This document shows, one piece after another, positions 46,136 through 57,958 of a stretch of 64,000 nucleotides of DNA (the stretch's first letter is position 1; the number at the start of each line of letters is the position of its first letter). The notes beneath the pieces are model-generated. The model was not told where the DNA came from. It did not search any database and worked only from the letters and a program-made list of their open reading frames with translations. The position numbers and the translations under genes were made by a program. Source of the stretch: Nemophila menziesii (taxonomy: Eukaryota; Streptophyta; Magnoliopsida; Boraginales; Hydrophyllaceae); the NCBI GenBank assembly GCA_029959085.1, contig JARWIR010000001.1:14065730-14129729 (forward strand), written 5' to 3'.

Positions 46136-46143
46136 AACACCAT

Positions 46144-47146
46144 ATAAACCAAATTTTATGCAATTCACCGAACTAGTAATTTTCCAAATGATTTCCAAAC
46201 TAACAAACGAGAAACAATTATCCAAATATTCGCTGAACCGCAGAACCACAAAGTAATTGCCAAATCGACATAAACACCACAAAGTAGGTAACAAGTAGAA
46301 CCTAAATGAACAATACACTAAAGATTGCATCACCAAAAATGGTGATTCGAGCACCATATTAAAGGGTGTAAAGGTGGAAATGGGTAACTAAACTAGATGG
46401 ATCTTGGTAGAGTATAAAGCACATAGTATCCTTAATAAACAAGGTGCTCTCCATAAAACCAAACCATCGCAAACTACTTCCCATCAACAAGGCCTAACAA
46501 CCACAAACTCACTGAACTACCAGAAACATGAGGTATTGAAAAATGGGGGAACGCCAAGACACTTAATATACACCCCCCCCCCCACAACCGAGAAAACAAC
46601 GAGTCAATGAAATGAAGCTTCTATCGAGTAATAAACCTGTCTAGTAAGGAAAAATACCTCATGAAAAGGCCAAATGTCATACAAGTGAACGATAAATCCT
46701 CATAGAAATGGACCTAACGAACAACAAAAACGAGTTAACAATCTAGTTTTTTTTATTTCTAAAGCACTCAAAAACCTCGAACACCTATAAGAAGCATCCT
46801 AAGAGCTCCAAAATCCCACTCCACATGAGGAAACAAGGGGACAAACTACATAACACAAAACAACAAGGATACTTGTGAAGTAGCTCGAATAGCATGAAAC
46901 TGGGACCAAAAGGCAACAACAAGGATTAAAACTAGTTCATGAGAAAAGGATATGCAAACAGATAAAAACTCCCAAAAAATGATAAAGCAACAGTTTTCCA
47001 TCCTTTACATTAGACAAGGCTACACCAGCAATAACACAGGTCGACCTGAACCCATAAGTGAAGCCCAATCCGTACAACATTTGGATAGTCCCATCTGAGT
47101 AATACAAGGAAAAGGACAAACCAAACTTCCAATGTGACCTGCCAAA
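46144..47146 (-). other. T/G-rich non-coding stretch, no gene recognised
   Basis: 46144-46405 belongs to the tandem duplication. 46406-47146 is unique here and continues after element F at 52852. Read on the - strand it is T/G-rich with a poly-G run at about 46571-46582 and ends in an A-rich tail near 45430, which could be a LINE 3' untranslated region. ORFs of 60-100 codons lack recognisable domains. Confidence 0.4.
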
Positions 47147-47151
47147 TATAC

Positions 47152-47795
47152 TGTTGTAAATACGTTGAGTATTTGATTGAGTTTTGAATGGATTTAAAAC
47201 AAGAAGTAAAGATAAACAGAAAGTAAGAACACAGGATATTATCGTGGTTCGACAAAATAGTCTACATCCACGTTGGGCTCAGATTAGAGAGCGCCATTCC
47301 ACTATCACCACAGCTTATCACCGATTACAATCTTCACGATTACAGAAACCACTTGAATCAATCAACCCTAACGAATAGAACCAGCAAATCTAACCAATAC
47401 TCAACTACGCTGAATATCTAGCTTTGAATCAGCACGATTCAAAGAACAATCACTAGATTAAACTAACTATTACACGAGATTACAGATTGATCAAGAATAT
47501 AGAGCAAACCCTAGTTTGTCTCGTAAAAGAGGCGAGAGAGTTTTAACTAAAGCGTGAACGAAAGAATGAATAGGGTTAAGGAGAGAAGAGGGTATATATA
47601 TGAGACATCCTTGAGACTTAATCTCAGTCGTCCATATAAAATAAGATCAACGCTCCATACTAGCTCCGCATTCTTTTAAGTAAAACGACACCGTATAGCC
47701 AAGTCATGAGCCAAGTGTAAAAGTCCTCTTGTCCATATAAGCATTGACTTGGTCAATGTTCCACGTAAGCTTAATACACTTCACATAATCCCACA
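47152..47795 (-). repeat. 3' LTR of F
   Basis: 644 bp. On the - strand it starts TGTGGGATTATGTG and ends TTTACAACA. The polypurine tract CAAGGTGGAGA is the complement of 47796-47806. Confidence 0.95.
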
Positions 47796-47911
47796 TCTCC
47801 ACCTTGAAGTGTAATCCATAGCAGGATCAGCTACAAGAACATCATCTCCAGATTGTAGTGATAGAGGAGGCACAGTCATAATCTTCACAGCCCAAATTTC
47901 CTGCACAACAC

Positions 47912-50900
47912 TTAACCAATACACAACAAATCCAAACAAAGTTTGAACTTGCAGTTAGTCACCAATTTAGTACCAAAATCAGCTGGATTAAGTTCAGAAG
48001 TGATTTTCTCAAGTCTCACTTCATTGTTAGAAATTATATCTCTGATAAAATGATATTTAACATCAATATGCTTAGTCCTCTCATGATAAACCGGATTCTT
48101 ACTTAAGTGAATAGCACTTTGACTATCTGAATAGATAATAGAAGTACATTTTACCAATTTTACCTCTTTTAAGAAATTTTGTAACCAGATAGCCTCCTTT
48201 ATACAATCAGTTATAGCTACATACTCTGATTCAGTTGTAGATAAAGCAACTAAAGGTTGAAGTTGTGATTTCCAAGATATACAACTTTTACCCAAGGTGA
48301 AACAATAGGCAGTAGTAGATTTTCTAGAATCTCTACAGCCTGCAAAATCTGAATCTACATAGCCAACAAGCTCAAAAGGACAATTATGGTTACCATATAT
48401 TAAACCAACATCAGAAGTAGAATTTACATAAGCCAAAACATGTTTAAGTGCCAACCAATGATCATGTCCAGGATTAGACATGAATCTACTCAGCAAGGAT
48501 ATAGAGAAAGACAAATCAGGTCTGGTACTAATCATAGCATACATCAGTGAGCCAAGAACATTAGAATAAGGGACATTTTCCATCTTTAAAATATCAGACT
48601 GATTCTTGGGGCACAATTGCTTAGACAAAACAAAATGACCAGCCAAAGGAATCTGTACACTTTTGCAATTTAAGCTACCATATTTAGAAACTATCTTTTT
48701 CAAATATGGTTCCTGGTGCAGCTTTAATATGCAATTATCTCTATCTCAATCAATTATCATACCTAAGATTTTCCTAGCATGCCCTAAGTCAGTCATATCA
48801 AATTCAGATTTCAAGGCATCTTTCAACTTATCAATCAAAGATAGAGAGTTACAGATAATCAACATGTCATCAACATATAGTAAAATGTAAATACCACATT
48901 TTTCCTTCCAAGTAAAATAAAAACAAGAATCATACTTAGATCTCAGAAAACCAAGAGATAGAACAAAGGAGTCAAACCTCTTGTACCATTGTCTGGGAGA
49001 TTGTTTCAGACCATAGAGAGACTTTTTGAGCAAGCACACATGATCAGGTAACTTTGGGTCACAATATCCTTCAGGTTGCCTCATATATATTGTTTCATCC
49101 AAGTCACCATGTAAGAAGGCAGTTTTAACATCCAACTACTCAATTTCTAAGTTGAAACAAGCAGCATAGGCCAACATCACCCTTATGGTTTTAAACTTGA
49201 TAACAGGTGAGAATATTTCAGTGAAATCAATTCCCTCTCTCTGAGTATAGCCCTTAGCAACTAATCTTGCTTTGAATCTAGGAGGATCAGTCTCAGAACT
49301 TCCTTCTTTCAATTTATATAACCATCTACACTCCACCAACTTTGATTCAACAGGTTTAGGAACAAGACTCCAAGTCTTATTAAGCATCAAAGAGTTATAT
49401 TCCTCATCCATGGCTTTACACCACTGATTCTTTTCCTTGAAACTAATAGCATCAAGATATGTGTGAGGTTCAGTATCCCTAATCTCAACTGCAGCTGTAA
49501 GTGCAGTATATACAAGGTCAGCATAAGAATATCTACTGGGAGTTCTGGTTTCTCTTCTGGACCTATCTCTAGCCAGCTGGTAACCTTCAAGCCCTCCAAC
49601 TGTAGACTCTTCCAGGTGATGAGCCTCTTCATTTTCAGTAGAGTCAGGTGGGTCTTCTTCATCATCCTGATGCAATGGTTGCTCCACCTGGTGATCTTCA
49701 GTTGAAGGGTCAAGTGGCTGCACAGGACTGAGAGGCTCCACCTCAAACTCAACCTCCCTAGTATTACCAGAAGGTTCAGTACTAGCATCATCACCTGTAT
49801 TACTCACATTCTTACAAGGAAAAGTTAGTTCATCAAAAATAACATCTCTACTAATAAGAATTTTGAAACCATGAACTGACTTATCCCATAATCTGTAACC
49901 TTTAACCCCATGTTGTTGTTGGTAACCAATCATAACACATTTCAAAGATCTGGGATCAAGTTTACCTTCTTTAGTATGTGCATATGCAGCACACCCAAAA
50001 ATTCTCAAGTGGGGCAAGTCAGGTCTAGTTCCAGTCCAAATCTCCATAGGAGATTTAAACTCAATAGACCTATTGGGACTCCTGTTAATCAAATAAGTGG
50101 CTGTATATAAAGCTTCCCCCCAAAAACACTTTGGTAACCCAGAAGTAAGTAAAAGACATCTGGCTTTTTCTAAAAGAGTTCTGTTCATCCTCTCAGCAAC
50201 ACCATTTTGCTGAGGGGTTTTCCTAACAGTTCTATGTCTCAAAATCCCATTTTCTTTGCAAAAATTATCAAACTGTTCATTACAAAACTCAAGGCCATTG
50301 TCAGTTCTAAAAACTTTAACTGATTTACCAGTTTGATTTTCTTCCAAAACTTTCCAATCTTTTATTTTTGAAAAAGTTTCATCTTTAGTTTTTAAAAGAA
50401 AAGTCCAAACCCTCCTACTATAATCATCAACAATAGAGAGAAAATACCTGTAGTTACCAAGAGAATCATACCTTTCAGGACCCCATAAATCTGCATGAAC
50501 ATATTCAAGACATTGAGAAGCTAGATGAGCTCCAGTCTTGAATTGTTGTCTATGTTGTTTTGCCAAGACACAGTTCTCACAGAATGGGAGATCACAAAGT
50601 GTATCCTTACCAAAACTACCATATTTACACAGAATGTTAAGCCCTTGTTGACTCATGTGTCCAAGTCTCAAGTGCCATTTATGTGTAGCTGCAAGCTTAG
50701 GCTCAGAAACAACATTAGTTAAACAAGAAATATGAGTACCATTTAACACATATAAGCCAGCACTTTTTGTTCCAGTAAAAAGCAATTTGGAATTTCTATA
50801 CACATTTATGTTACCCTTAGACACCTCAGAAACACAACCAAGATCATCTAGGGCCCCTAAAGAAATCAAGTTTCTTTTTAAGTCAGGTATATATCTCACA

Positions 50901-50944
50901 TTGGTAAGGGTAATTTGTTTGCCATTATACAGTTTCAAGTTCAC
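47912..50944 (-). pseudogene. pol of F (integrase, RT, RNase H)
   Basis: Read from 50944 downward in one frame. The protease end and GAG-pre-integrase region (WHLRLGHMSQQGL) is followed by integrase zinc binding (H-H-C-C, CENCVLAKQHR), a catalytic core with VHADLWGP, FRTDNGLEF and QQNGVAERMNRTL, RT (WCKAMDEEYNSL, YVDDMLII) and RNase H (VGYVDSDFAGC, STTESEYVA), ending at 47912. TAG at 49136-49138 stands just before LDVKTAFLHGDL where Gln is expected, and TGA at 48746-48748 follows GMIID where Arg is likely. Otherwise full length for the family. Confidence 0.92.
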
Positions 50945-51924
50945 TTTTCCAACACCCTTACATCACAAGTTTGATCATTACCCATATAAACAGTTTCATT
51001 ACATGTTTCAATCAAATCATGAAATAATTCAGAAGAGGGACACATATGGAAAGTACAACCAGAATCAAGAATCCAACTAACATGACTAGCTTTATCAGTG
51101 ATGTTTAGTACCTCATATACATCATCATCTATCTTAGGCATGCTAACCATATTGGACTCATTCACATTAGCAGATAATTTGTTTTTCAATCTAAAACAAT
51201 TTTTCTTTAAGTGTCCAATTTTACCACAGTGAAAACATTTTCTAGTCTCTTTACCCTTAGGTTTATTGTTAGGACCAGATTTTTTATGTTTATTCACATC
51301 AGGGACCTGTGTAGTATCTGTTCTAGGTTTCATAAACAAATTAGAGCCTGTTCTTCTGCTAATTTTAATCTCATTTTCTCGGGTTTTCAAGGCAGTAACA
51401 ACTTGTTCAAATGTTGGGACAGTACTAGCATATTGGAACACATCTTTAACCACTTGATAAGACTCAGGTATAGAATTTAGAATAATCATACACTTACTAG
51501 TATCATCTAAGGCCTGAGGGGTATTATTTAGCACAAGGGTCATTTTCAAGAATTCATCAAGATTATCATCTAATGACTTACTAGTATCCATTTTATAATT
51601 AAACAGAGACCCTTTCAAGAAAGCTAAATTAGGTAAAGATTTAGTAGAGTATAGAGAATCTAACTTGTTCCATAATTCAAGAGCAGTTTCACATCCATCT
51701 ACTTTTCGTATCACAAAATCAGAGAGGTTTAAGAAGATGATGTTATAAGCTTCTTCAAGAATTTCAGCCTTTTTATCCAAAGTACCTTCAGGCCATTCTT
51801 TAATATCCTCAACAAGAGCAGGTGCAACCTTATGATGAGACAGCAGCGCCTTCATCTTTTTCTGCCAAACACCGAAATCAATTTTCCCATCGAAGACTGA
51901 CATCTCAATACGAGTTGTAGCCAT
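50941..51924 (-). pseudogene. gag and protease start of F
   Basis: ATG at 51924, 327 codons. The UBN2-type capsid region (VFDGKIDFGVWQKKMKALL) occupies residues 8-190. A CCHC knuckle CFHCGKIGHLKKNC is at about residues 234-247, and the protease motif WILDSGCTFHM (D-S-G) at about 281-291. The frame runs out at 50941 and overlaps the pol frame by four bases; in relatives the protease continues without a break, so a one-base frameshift is likely there. Confidence 0.9.
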
Positions 51925-52189
51925 TAGATTAGAACAGAGAAAATCACAAAGTAAGAAGTACTTTTAAAATCACAAGAAAGTGAAAACAACAGATCGGGAA
52001 ACAAGTTAATGTCTCACACTCGATCTGAAAAGCCGTTTTAAAAAACCCCTTGAAGAATCGGTCAAGAACCAAAACACCAATCAGAAAACACTCAACAATT
52101 TTAAGAAAACGTAAATCGCAATTTAGGTCGAATCCAAACCCTAGAAAAGAGTTATGAATCGAAGCAACCTAATTCGTGATTTTAAACAA

Positions 52190-52201
52190 GCTCTGATACC
52201 A
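52190..52201 (-). other. Primer binding site of F
   Basis: Complement of GCTCTGATACCA is TGGTATCAGAGC, the classic initiator tRNA-Met site of plant copia elements, directly inside the 5' LTR. Confidence 0.95.
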
Positions 52202-52202
52202 C

Positions 52203-52846
52203 TGTTGTAAATACGTTGAGTATTTGATTGAGTTTTGAATAGGTTTAAAACAAGAAGTAAAGATAAACAGAAAGTAAGAACACAGGATATTATCGTGGTT
52301 CGACAAAATAGTCTACATCCACGTTGGGCTCAAATTAGAGAGCGCCATTCCACTATCACCACAGTTTATCACCGATTACAATCTTCACGATTACAGAAAC
52401 CACGTGAATCAATCAACCCTAACGAATAGAACCAGCAAATCTAACCAATACTCAACTACGCTGAATATCTAGCTTTGAATCAGCACGATTCAAAGAACAA
52501 TCACTAGATTACACTAACTATTACACGAGATTACAGATTGATCAAGAATATAGAGCAAACCCTAGTTTGTCTCGTAAAAGAGGCGAGAGAGTTTTAACTA
52601 AAGCGTGAACGAAAGAATGAATAGGGTTAAGGAGAGAAGAGGGTATATATATGAGACATCCTTGAGACTTAATCTCAGCCGTCCATATAAAATAAGATCA
52701 ACGCTCCATACTAGCTCCGCATTCTTTTAAGTAAAACGACACCGTATAGCCAAGTCATGAGCCAAGTGTAAAAGTCCTCTTGTCCATATAAGCATTGACT
52801 TGGTCAATGTTTCACGTAAGCTTAATACACTTCACATAATCCCACA
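52203..52846 (-). repeat. 5' LTR of F
   Basis: 644 bp, partner of 47152-47795, next to the primer site and followed by TATAC. Confidence 0.95.
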
Positions 52847-52851
52847 TATAC

Positions 52852-54386
52852 CAAAGATGTAAACCATCACACAATAACCATAACCATAAACCATGTTCAT
52901 CGATAGATTAAAGATGGACAAAAACAAAGAAATAGCAACAATTCAAGTCAGATGAGGTAGCAAAATAATTCCAGAAAAGTTTTCAGACCGCCGGTGAGTA
53001 TAGACAAGAAAATCTAGTAGGAATATGGAAAAATGTTGAGGTTGAAAAAACAACAATCCCCAAGAGATGAAGATTATGAGAAATATTACGCTCATGGAGT
53101 TCAAAAGGAACTTATACTCAAAGAAATCCATGTTTGAGATGTAGGATACTCTCTCAAGTAAAAATCAACCAAGACAAATTTCCCATAATACGTATGGCCA
53201 ATTAACATGAGAAGTTGTGGGAATATAATATCAGAGGGAGGCATATCTCTGTTTCTCTTGCAAATCTTAAAATAGATCGGGTATAAGAGAAAGGGGGTAG
53301 GGAGATGGGGAAGTCAAAATAAAGATAAAAAAGAGGTAAAATAAAGGTAACGACGACAACGGTTGGGAGGTTAACATTTAAACTTTTAGAAAAAATGGGA
53401 AAACTACTAACTGAGCCTTGCCAGATTTAAGCTAAATAATTTAGATGATATAATAGAATTGTATATTATAAGTTTTTACTTGTTTCTTTTTAATCCAAAG
53501 AATTTACTTAGATATAATAGAATTGTAAATTAAAAGTTCTTAGCATACTAATTTATGTATAATTTGGATTCAGATCATTAATGGAAGGAAGAGACGAGAC
53601 AAGGAATAAAATTTACCTTCTTTTGTTTGTTTAATTTGTTCAATAAATGACTTTATCAAAATAGCGGAAAATAAGAGTATAAAAAGGTCAACCGATACCT
53701 ACTCAGTTACTGAGACTTACAAGAATCCTCGTTAAATTTTTGATAAGGAATGACGACCGGTTGTCTGGTAGTGAATTACACCTGAAGCTCCTAGTTATAA
53801 GATATGCCTTTACATATCTATTTCTAGAAACATACCTAATAGAGATAATAAACTCCCTAATTCTACACATATGAAGTATAACTCTTTAGTTAGATACAGG
53901 TATCGAGATCAGGCCTTAGGGAATACCAAGGCAATCTTTGTGAATCATTACCGACCTAATACTGAAGCGGTCATCCGCAACACAAGCTTTAAAAAATGTT
54001 GTTTCCTCCCCGGGCCCCATGGGGTCCCTACTATAAAGGGAAACCTATCCGAAAAAGTTAAGACTCCTTACTCATACTTTTCAATGATCAAAATTATTGT
54101 AGGCTCATTCTAAGAAGAGAAAGAGACACAACTGAAATTATTAAGATCTGTCGAGTAGGAGGGAGGTCTACTAGGTCGAAAAACATCCTCAAATTCCCTA
54201 GTTTCAGAGTCATGTAGTTTGGCTTTTCGGAACATCTCTCAGTCAAATCCAATATTTTCTTTTATCAAGTTATCCATTAGAAGTAGAATTTCTTAGGTAA
54301 CACAAATTATTCCCTCAAACAGACACTTCATCCTTGCAATCCTAATATTTCAAAATTAATTCAAAATCCAATCCACCAAACCCTTC
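52852..54386. other. Intergenic stretch, no gene recognised
   Basis: 52852-53400 continues the T/G-rich (- strand) sequence interrupted by F. 53400-54386 is A+T-rich with a short G+C island around 54010 (CCCCGGGCCCCATGGGG). An 80-codon ORF at 53871-54113 shows no recognisable domain. Confidence 0.4.
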
Positions 54387-54720
54387 CTATCTATATCCAG
54401 ATTTTTCCTCCATAGATGACTTCCAAAATCCAACCCTCAACCTCACAAAACTTCGGTCGAGCGATACATGTTGCTTTAAATAAATAAAACACGCCTTAAT
54501 ACTGCGTGGAATTTCCAGAAAAATGTGCTCCACTGTCTCAACTAGGTAGTTGTTGGATTTGCATCCCGGAGATGGAGCCACTCTCTTTTAAACAATGTTT
54601 CCCTACAAGGAATAACATTGTTAGCGCATTTCCAATGTAATGCTTTGATCTTCTTGGTGTCTTGGGATATGCCAGACCGTTTTCCTAAAACTTTGGGTTT
54701 TTTGAATTCGATGACGATGG
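54387..54720 (-). pseudogene. LINE zf-RVT fragment
   Basis: Reading on the - strand with one frameshift: WHIPRH, KALHWKCANNVIPCRETLFK, then APSPGCKSNNYLVETVEHIF and LEIPRS. This matches the reverse-transcriptase zinc-binding region of plant L1 elements (..LWR..NN.LPT.ENL..R....P.C..C....ET.EH.F..C). A separate, inverted relic from the LINE at 37740. Confidence 0.6.
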
Positions 54721-55617
54721 TTCCTTAAAGCTTTGAGATATTATGTAGAGAATAACATGGTAACCAGATTAGGTCGTATAATTTTCTTTAACATCATGCA
54801 GCCAGATAATTATGTCTTTATCTTCTAATACGTGAAGGCTAATACGTTTAATTATTTCCTTATGTACTTTCTTTTGTTTAGATTGGATTTAGAAATTTTT
54901 TTGTTTAAGAAAATACAATATATACAACAATTCTTTGATATCTTTTAAAATGACTCGTTTTAAAATCCTCTCATATTGAAGCTATTTAAAAGATAAAATA
55001 TTTTAAAATCTAGTGTCACCTGACAATTTTTGAACAGTCAACCCACTACGTTTTGTTCATGTTTTTAACGCCCAATTTGTAATTGATTCCTTTTGTTTTT
55101 ATGCACATGCAGGTTTGATGATTTAAGAAAGTTATTTAATTCTGTATTATTAAATAGGAAAAATTATGTAATTGTTTGGTTTTAAAATAAGGAATATTGT
55201 AATTATAGAATTGTTTCGGTTTTAAAATTTTGTAATATGGAAATGTTTTAATTATATAGTTTTTTTGTTATGGAAAGTAATTTATTTAAAAAATGTATTT
55301 TGAATATTTGTTTAGGTTAGACTTTGCCAAAATTGGTGAATCATTAACTTTATGACTAATCACCTATCTTTTAATAATTTATATCCAAATAGTACATTAC
55401 TTATTTCCTTTTTTATTTTTTATAGTCCAAATAAAATTATTATTTTCCTTTCATTCTTTTATTATTTGTTATTACTATTATTTTTTTCCTTTAATAATTA
55501 ATCTAAACACGGCATAAAAATTAATTTTATTCCTAATCTTTAAAATCATTAATTATAATTTATCAATCCATATTAATATAGGATATCCATGTGCCGACCC
55601 ACGTACAACCTTTACTC
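54721..55617. other. A+T-rich upstream region of the cold-shock gene
   Basis: No coding sign, no recognised element. Very low G+C from about 55080 to 55560. Confidence 0.5.
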
Positions 55618-55625
55618 TATATATA
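55618..55625 (+). promoter_or_regulatory. TATA box of the cold-shock gene
   Basis: TATATATA, 82 bp before the ATG at 55707, in a suitable place for a start site at about 55650. Other TATA-like A+T runs occur nearby. Confidence 0.5.
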
Positions 55626-55706
55626 CATATCTATTTAATCAGCTTAAATTAAAATATACATTACATATTCATATAATATATAATACAGTTACGGTTTTCT
55701 CAAACA

Positions 55707-56494
55707 ATGGCAGGCGAGAAGGTGAGATTGAGCGGAGTAATTGTTAGCTTCAGTAATGAAAAAGGGTACGGTTTTATCAAACCTAACGACGGTGACGATG
55801 ATCTATTCGTCCACCGCTCGGATGTCAGATTTGACGGTTTCCGTACTCTGAGTAGTGGGCAAGAGGTTGAGTATGTCTCTTTCGAAGAGAATGGTAGATT
55901 TAAGGCTATAGAAGTCACCGCTCCTGGCGGAGGTGTTATCAAGAGTGTCCGTGTAGGAGGTCGGTTGGGTATGGGTACAATGATGGGTACAACATAAGGA
56001 ACGGTAATGGGGATCGCAACGGAAGTGGTGGTGGTGGTGAGTGTTACATCTGTGGGGCGATCGGCCACTTAGCTAGAGACTGTGATGTTGTTGTCGGTGG
56101 TGGCGGTGCCAGCGGAGGTGGTAGAGAGTGTCACAAGTGCGGAAGAACTGGGCATTCTGCTAGGGAATGTCTCCAGGGTGAAGGTGCGGTTGTTGCCCCT
56201 GTTCGTGGTGGTAGGCGTAGTGGTGGTGGCGGCGGCGCTGGGTGCTACAACTGTGGTGGGTACGGGCACATGTCTCGAGAGTGTCCAAGTGAGCGAACTG
56301 GCGGTTGCTATATCTGTGGAAAGCCAGGGCATATGGCCCGAGATTGCCCACGTGGTGGTAATAATGGTGGTGGAGGCGGTAGAGACGGTGGTGGTGGTGG
56401 AATCAGCCGCTTTACCAGATTCGGAAGCGGAAATACATGTATTTATTGTGGCGGGCTAGGCCATTCTGTAATAGATTGCCCAGAGAAGATATGA
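55707..56494 (+). CDS. Cold-shock-domain protein with five CCHC zinc knuckles (plant CSP/GRP2 type), frameshifted
   Basis: An RNA-chaperone type host protein. The N-terminal cold-shock domain is residues 6-75, with RNP1 KGYGFI (19-24) and RNP2 LFVH (33-36). Glycine-rich linkers then alternate with five C-x2-C-x4-H-x4-C knuckles, beginning CYICG, CHKCG, CYNCG, CYICG and CIYCG, and the protein ends PEKI before TGA at 56492-56494. About 260 residues in all, intronless as usual for this family. The first frame stops at 55995-55997 after 96 codons. Near 55961-55965 the coding sense moves to another frame (VGYGYNDGYN...), so one base appears lost in GGTCGGTTGGG. Either a recent null allele or a sequence error; the rest is pristine. 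Plant relatives act in cold response and development by melting RNA structure. Confidence 0.85.
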
Positions 56495-56659
56495 ATGTTG
56501 AGGAATATATGTTTTTAGGCCTCAATGTTTGAAGTAAAAATTTTAAAGGCCTAGTTTAATGTTATGTTTTTTAAAGACAATTTTAACTTTTCCTTTTTTA
56601 TATTTCCTTCCTTTATATACAATTTCCATCATTATCTTCTTTCCCTTATCTATTAGAAC
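56495..56659 (+). other. Probable 3' untranslated region of the cold-shock gene
   Basis: A+T-rich, with TTTAATGTTATG-like runs but no clear AATAAA. Ends where retroelement sequence begins. Confidence 0.4.
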
Positions 56660-57120
56660 TGATTTGGCATATAATTAATTATCATATATCTTTAATATTT
56701 CACAATTAACAAACAATTACACCAAATATGCTCTAAAAATAATAAATCATCAAATCAAGACAAGAAATAGGAAAATATAAATATAGGAGTAAAAATCGAT
56801 AAATTAAATTATTAAATACACCTAAAATGATGTCTCCAACCTAGATTAAATCATCACAAATAGGGAGACATCAAGACCCCAACTCAAAGTTGTATCGTCC
56901 TGATACAATAAAGATCACGAACAGTAGGGTAGTCAAATAATAACCAGAGAAGAAGAAGTAGGAGGAGAAGAAGAAGAATAGAACATAATGAATGATCCTA
57001 GATCATAATATCTAAAAAGTCTCATGTAGTAATGCTAAAGAAATAATGCACACGTATGCTTAATATACACATAATCAACATTCCATAATTTCAAGTTCAA
57101 ATTAGCTTCGCAATGCCAGA
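56660..57120 (-). mobile_element. Fragment of a C-type element: LTR start, polypurine tract and 3' region
   Basis: On the - strand: 3' non-coding sequence (57120-56873) with the hairpin TTGTATC(A)-GGA-CGATACAA (56890-56908) and the polypurine tract complement (about 56876-56885), then the first ~210 bp of an LTR ending TGATGTCTCCC at 56872. It aligns with 21780-22202 of C. Both sides are truncated; the right side joins element D at 57121-57135. Confidence 0.8.
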
Positions 57121-57544
57121 ATGAGAGGTTTAAAAGTGAAGAATACGTTTCGTCATGAAAGTAAGAAGGCGAAACGGAGATACTACCCTCCCCCTTTCAG
57201 AGATCGATTGAATAAAATTTTAAGGGGGAAGGTTCTAAAACTCACATGCCAAGGACGAGGCGAATTCAAGCGGAGGAGAACCGCAAGGGCCTCAATACCA
57301 TCTTCATGGAAGGTAACGCGTCGAACTTAAAGACGTAATAAACAAAAGTGCTACTTGGGAGACAACCCATGTTTAAATTGCTTTATGTTTTTTAATTCCT
57401 AGTGTATAATTCTAAGTTAGTGTCGAGTTTTAGTGTCCACTTTTAAAAGAAATGAGAAGGGTAGTGTGTTATTGGTGCAGGAATTGAGTTTGGGGTGCTA
57501 GGAAACAAAAGAAGAAATTCAAGGGAAAAATTCGGCACGAGGTC

Positions 57545-57858
57545 CGGTATACCGCCCCAGAACCCCGGTATACCGCAAGAAGAAAACCCGTGTCACGTGT
57601 TACTCACGCGGGTTTTAATCAGAAAGGAGAAAAAAAAAATCGATGCGCGGTCCGGTATACCGCGTGAGATGTCCGGTATACCGCAGGAGGGAAAAACCCG
57701 TACCACGGGTTAGGTACCGCGGGTTTTTTGGACGTAAAAGAGATATTGAACAGTAGCAAAAACCCGTGCCACGGGGTATATATCACGGGTTCTTGGCAGA
57801 GACGAAAATTTGGAGCAGCAGAAGCTGCGGTATACCGCGGGTTATGCCCGGTATACCG
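57545..57858 (+). promoter_or_regulatory. Palindrome block of D: six perfect CGGTATACCG sites
   Basis: Copies at 57545-57554, 57566-57575, 57653-57662, 57674-57683, 57828-57837 and 57849-57858, arranged as three pairs with centre spacing of 21 bp in each pair. Between pairs lie AACCCGT(G/A)-CACGGG inverted motifs. A TATATA box follows at 57959-57964. This is the best-preserved version of the block in A, B and C. The same sites recur in the right copy at 63326, 63347, 63435, 63456, 63610 and 63631. Confidence 0.75.
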
Positions 57859-57958
57859 CGCTATGTCGGTTTTGAAGAGTCTTCACCTTATAAGCTTCTT
57901 ACCTTGTCAAGACTAAACCCTAACCTCCCCCAATACGAATTTTTCAGAACTTAACCCT

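Larger units (their letters stand above)
47152..52846 (-). mobile_element. Element F: Ty1/copia retrotransposon, nearly complete
   Basis: 5.7 kb with 644-bp LTRs at 47152-47795 (3') and 52203-52846 (5'), differing at about seven sites by eye. Perfect target duplication TATAC at 47147-47151 and 52847-52851. Primer site, gag, pol in copia order (PR-IN-RT-RH) and polypurine tract are present. Protein features resemble the Tork/Tnt1 lineage (inference). One frameshift and two nonsense codons make it inactive. Confidence 0.96.

Noticed and set aside
55700..56351. - strand and alternative-frame ORFs across the cold-shock gene
   Set aside because: Shadows of glycine-rich coding sequence; Thr/Pro-rich low-complexity translations.
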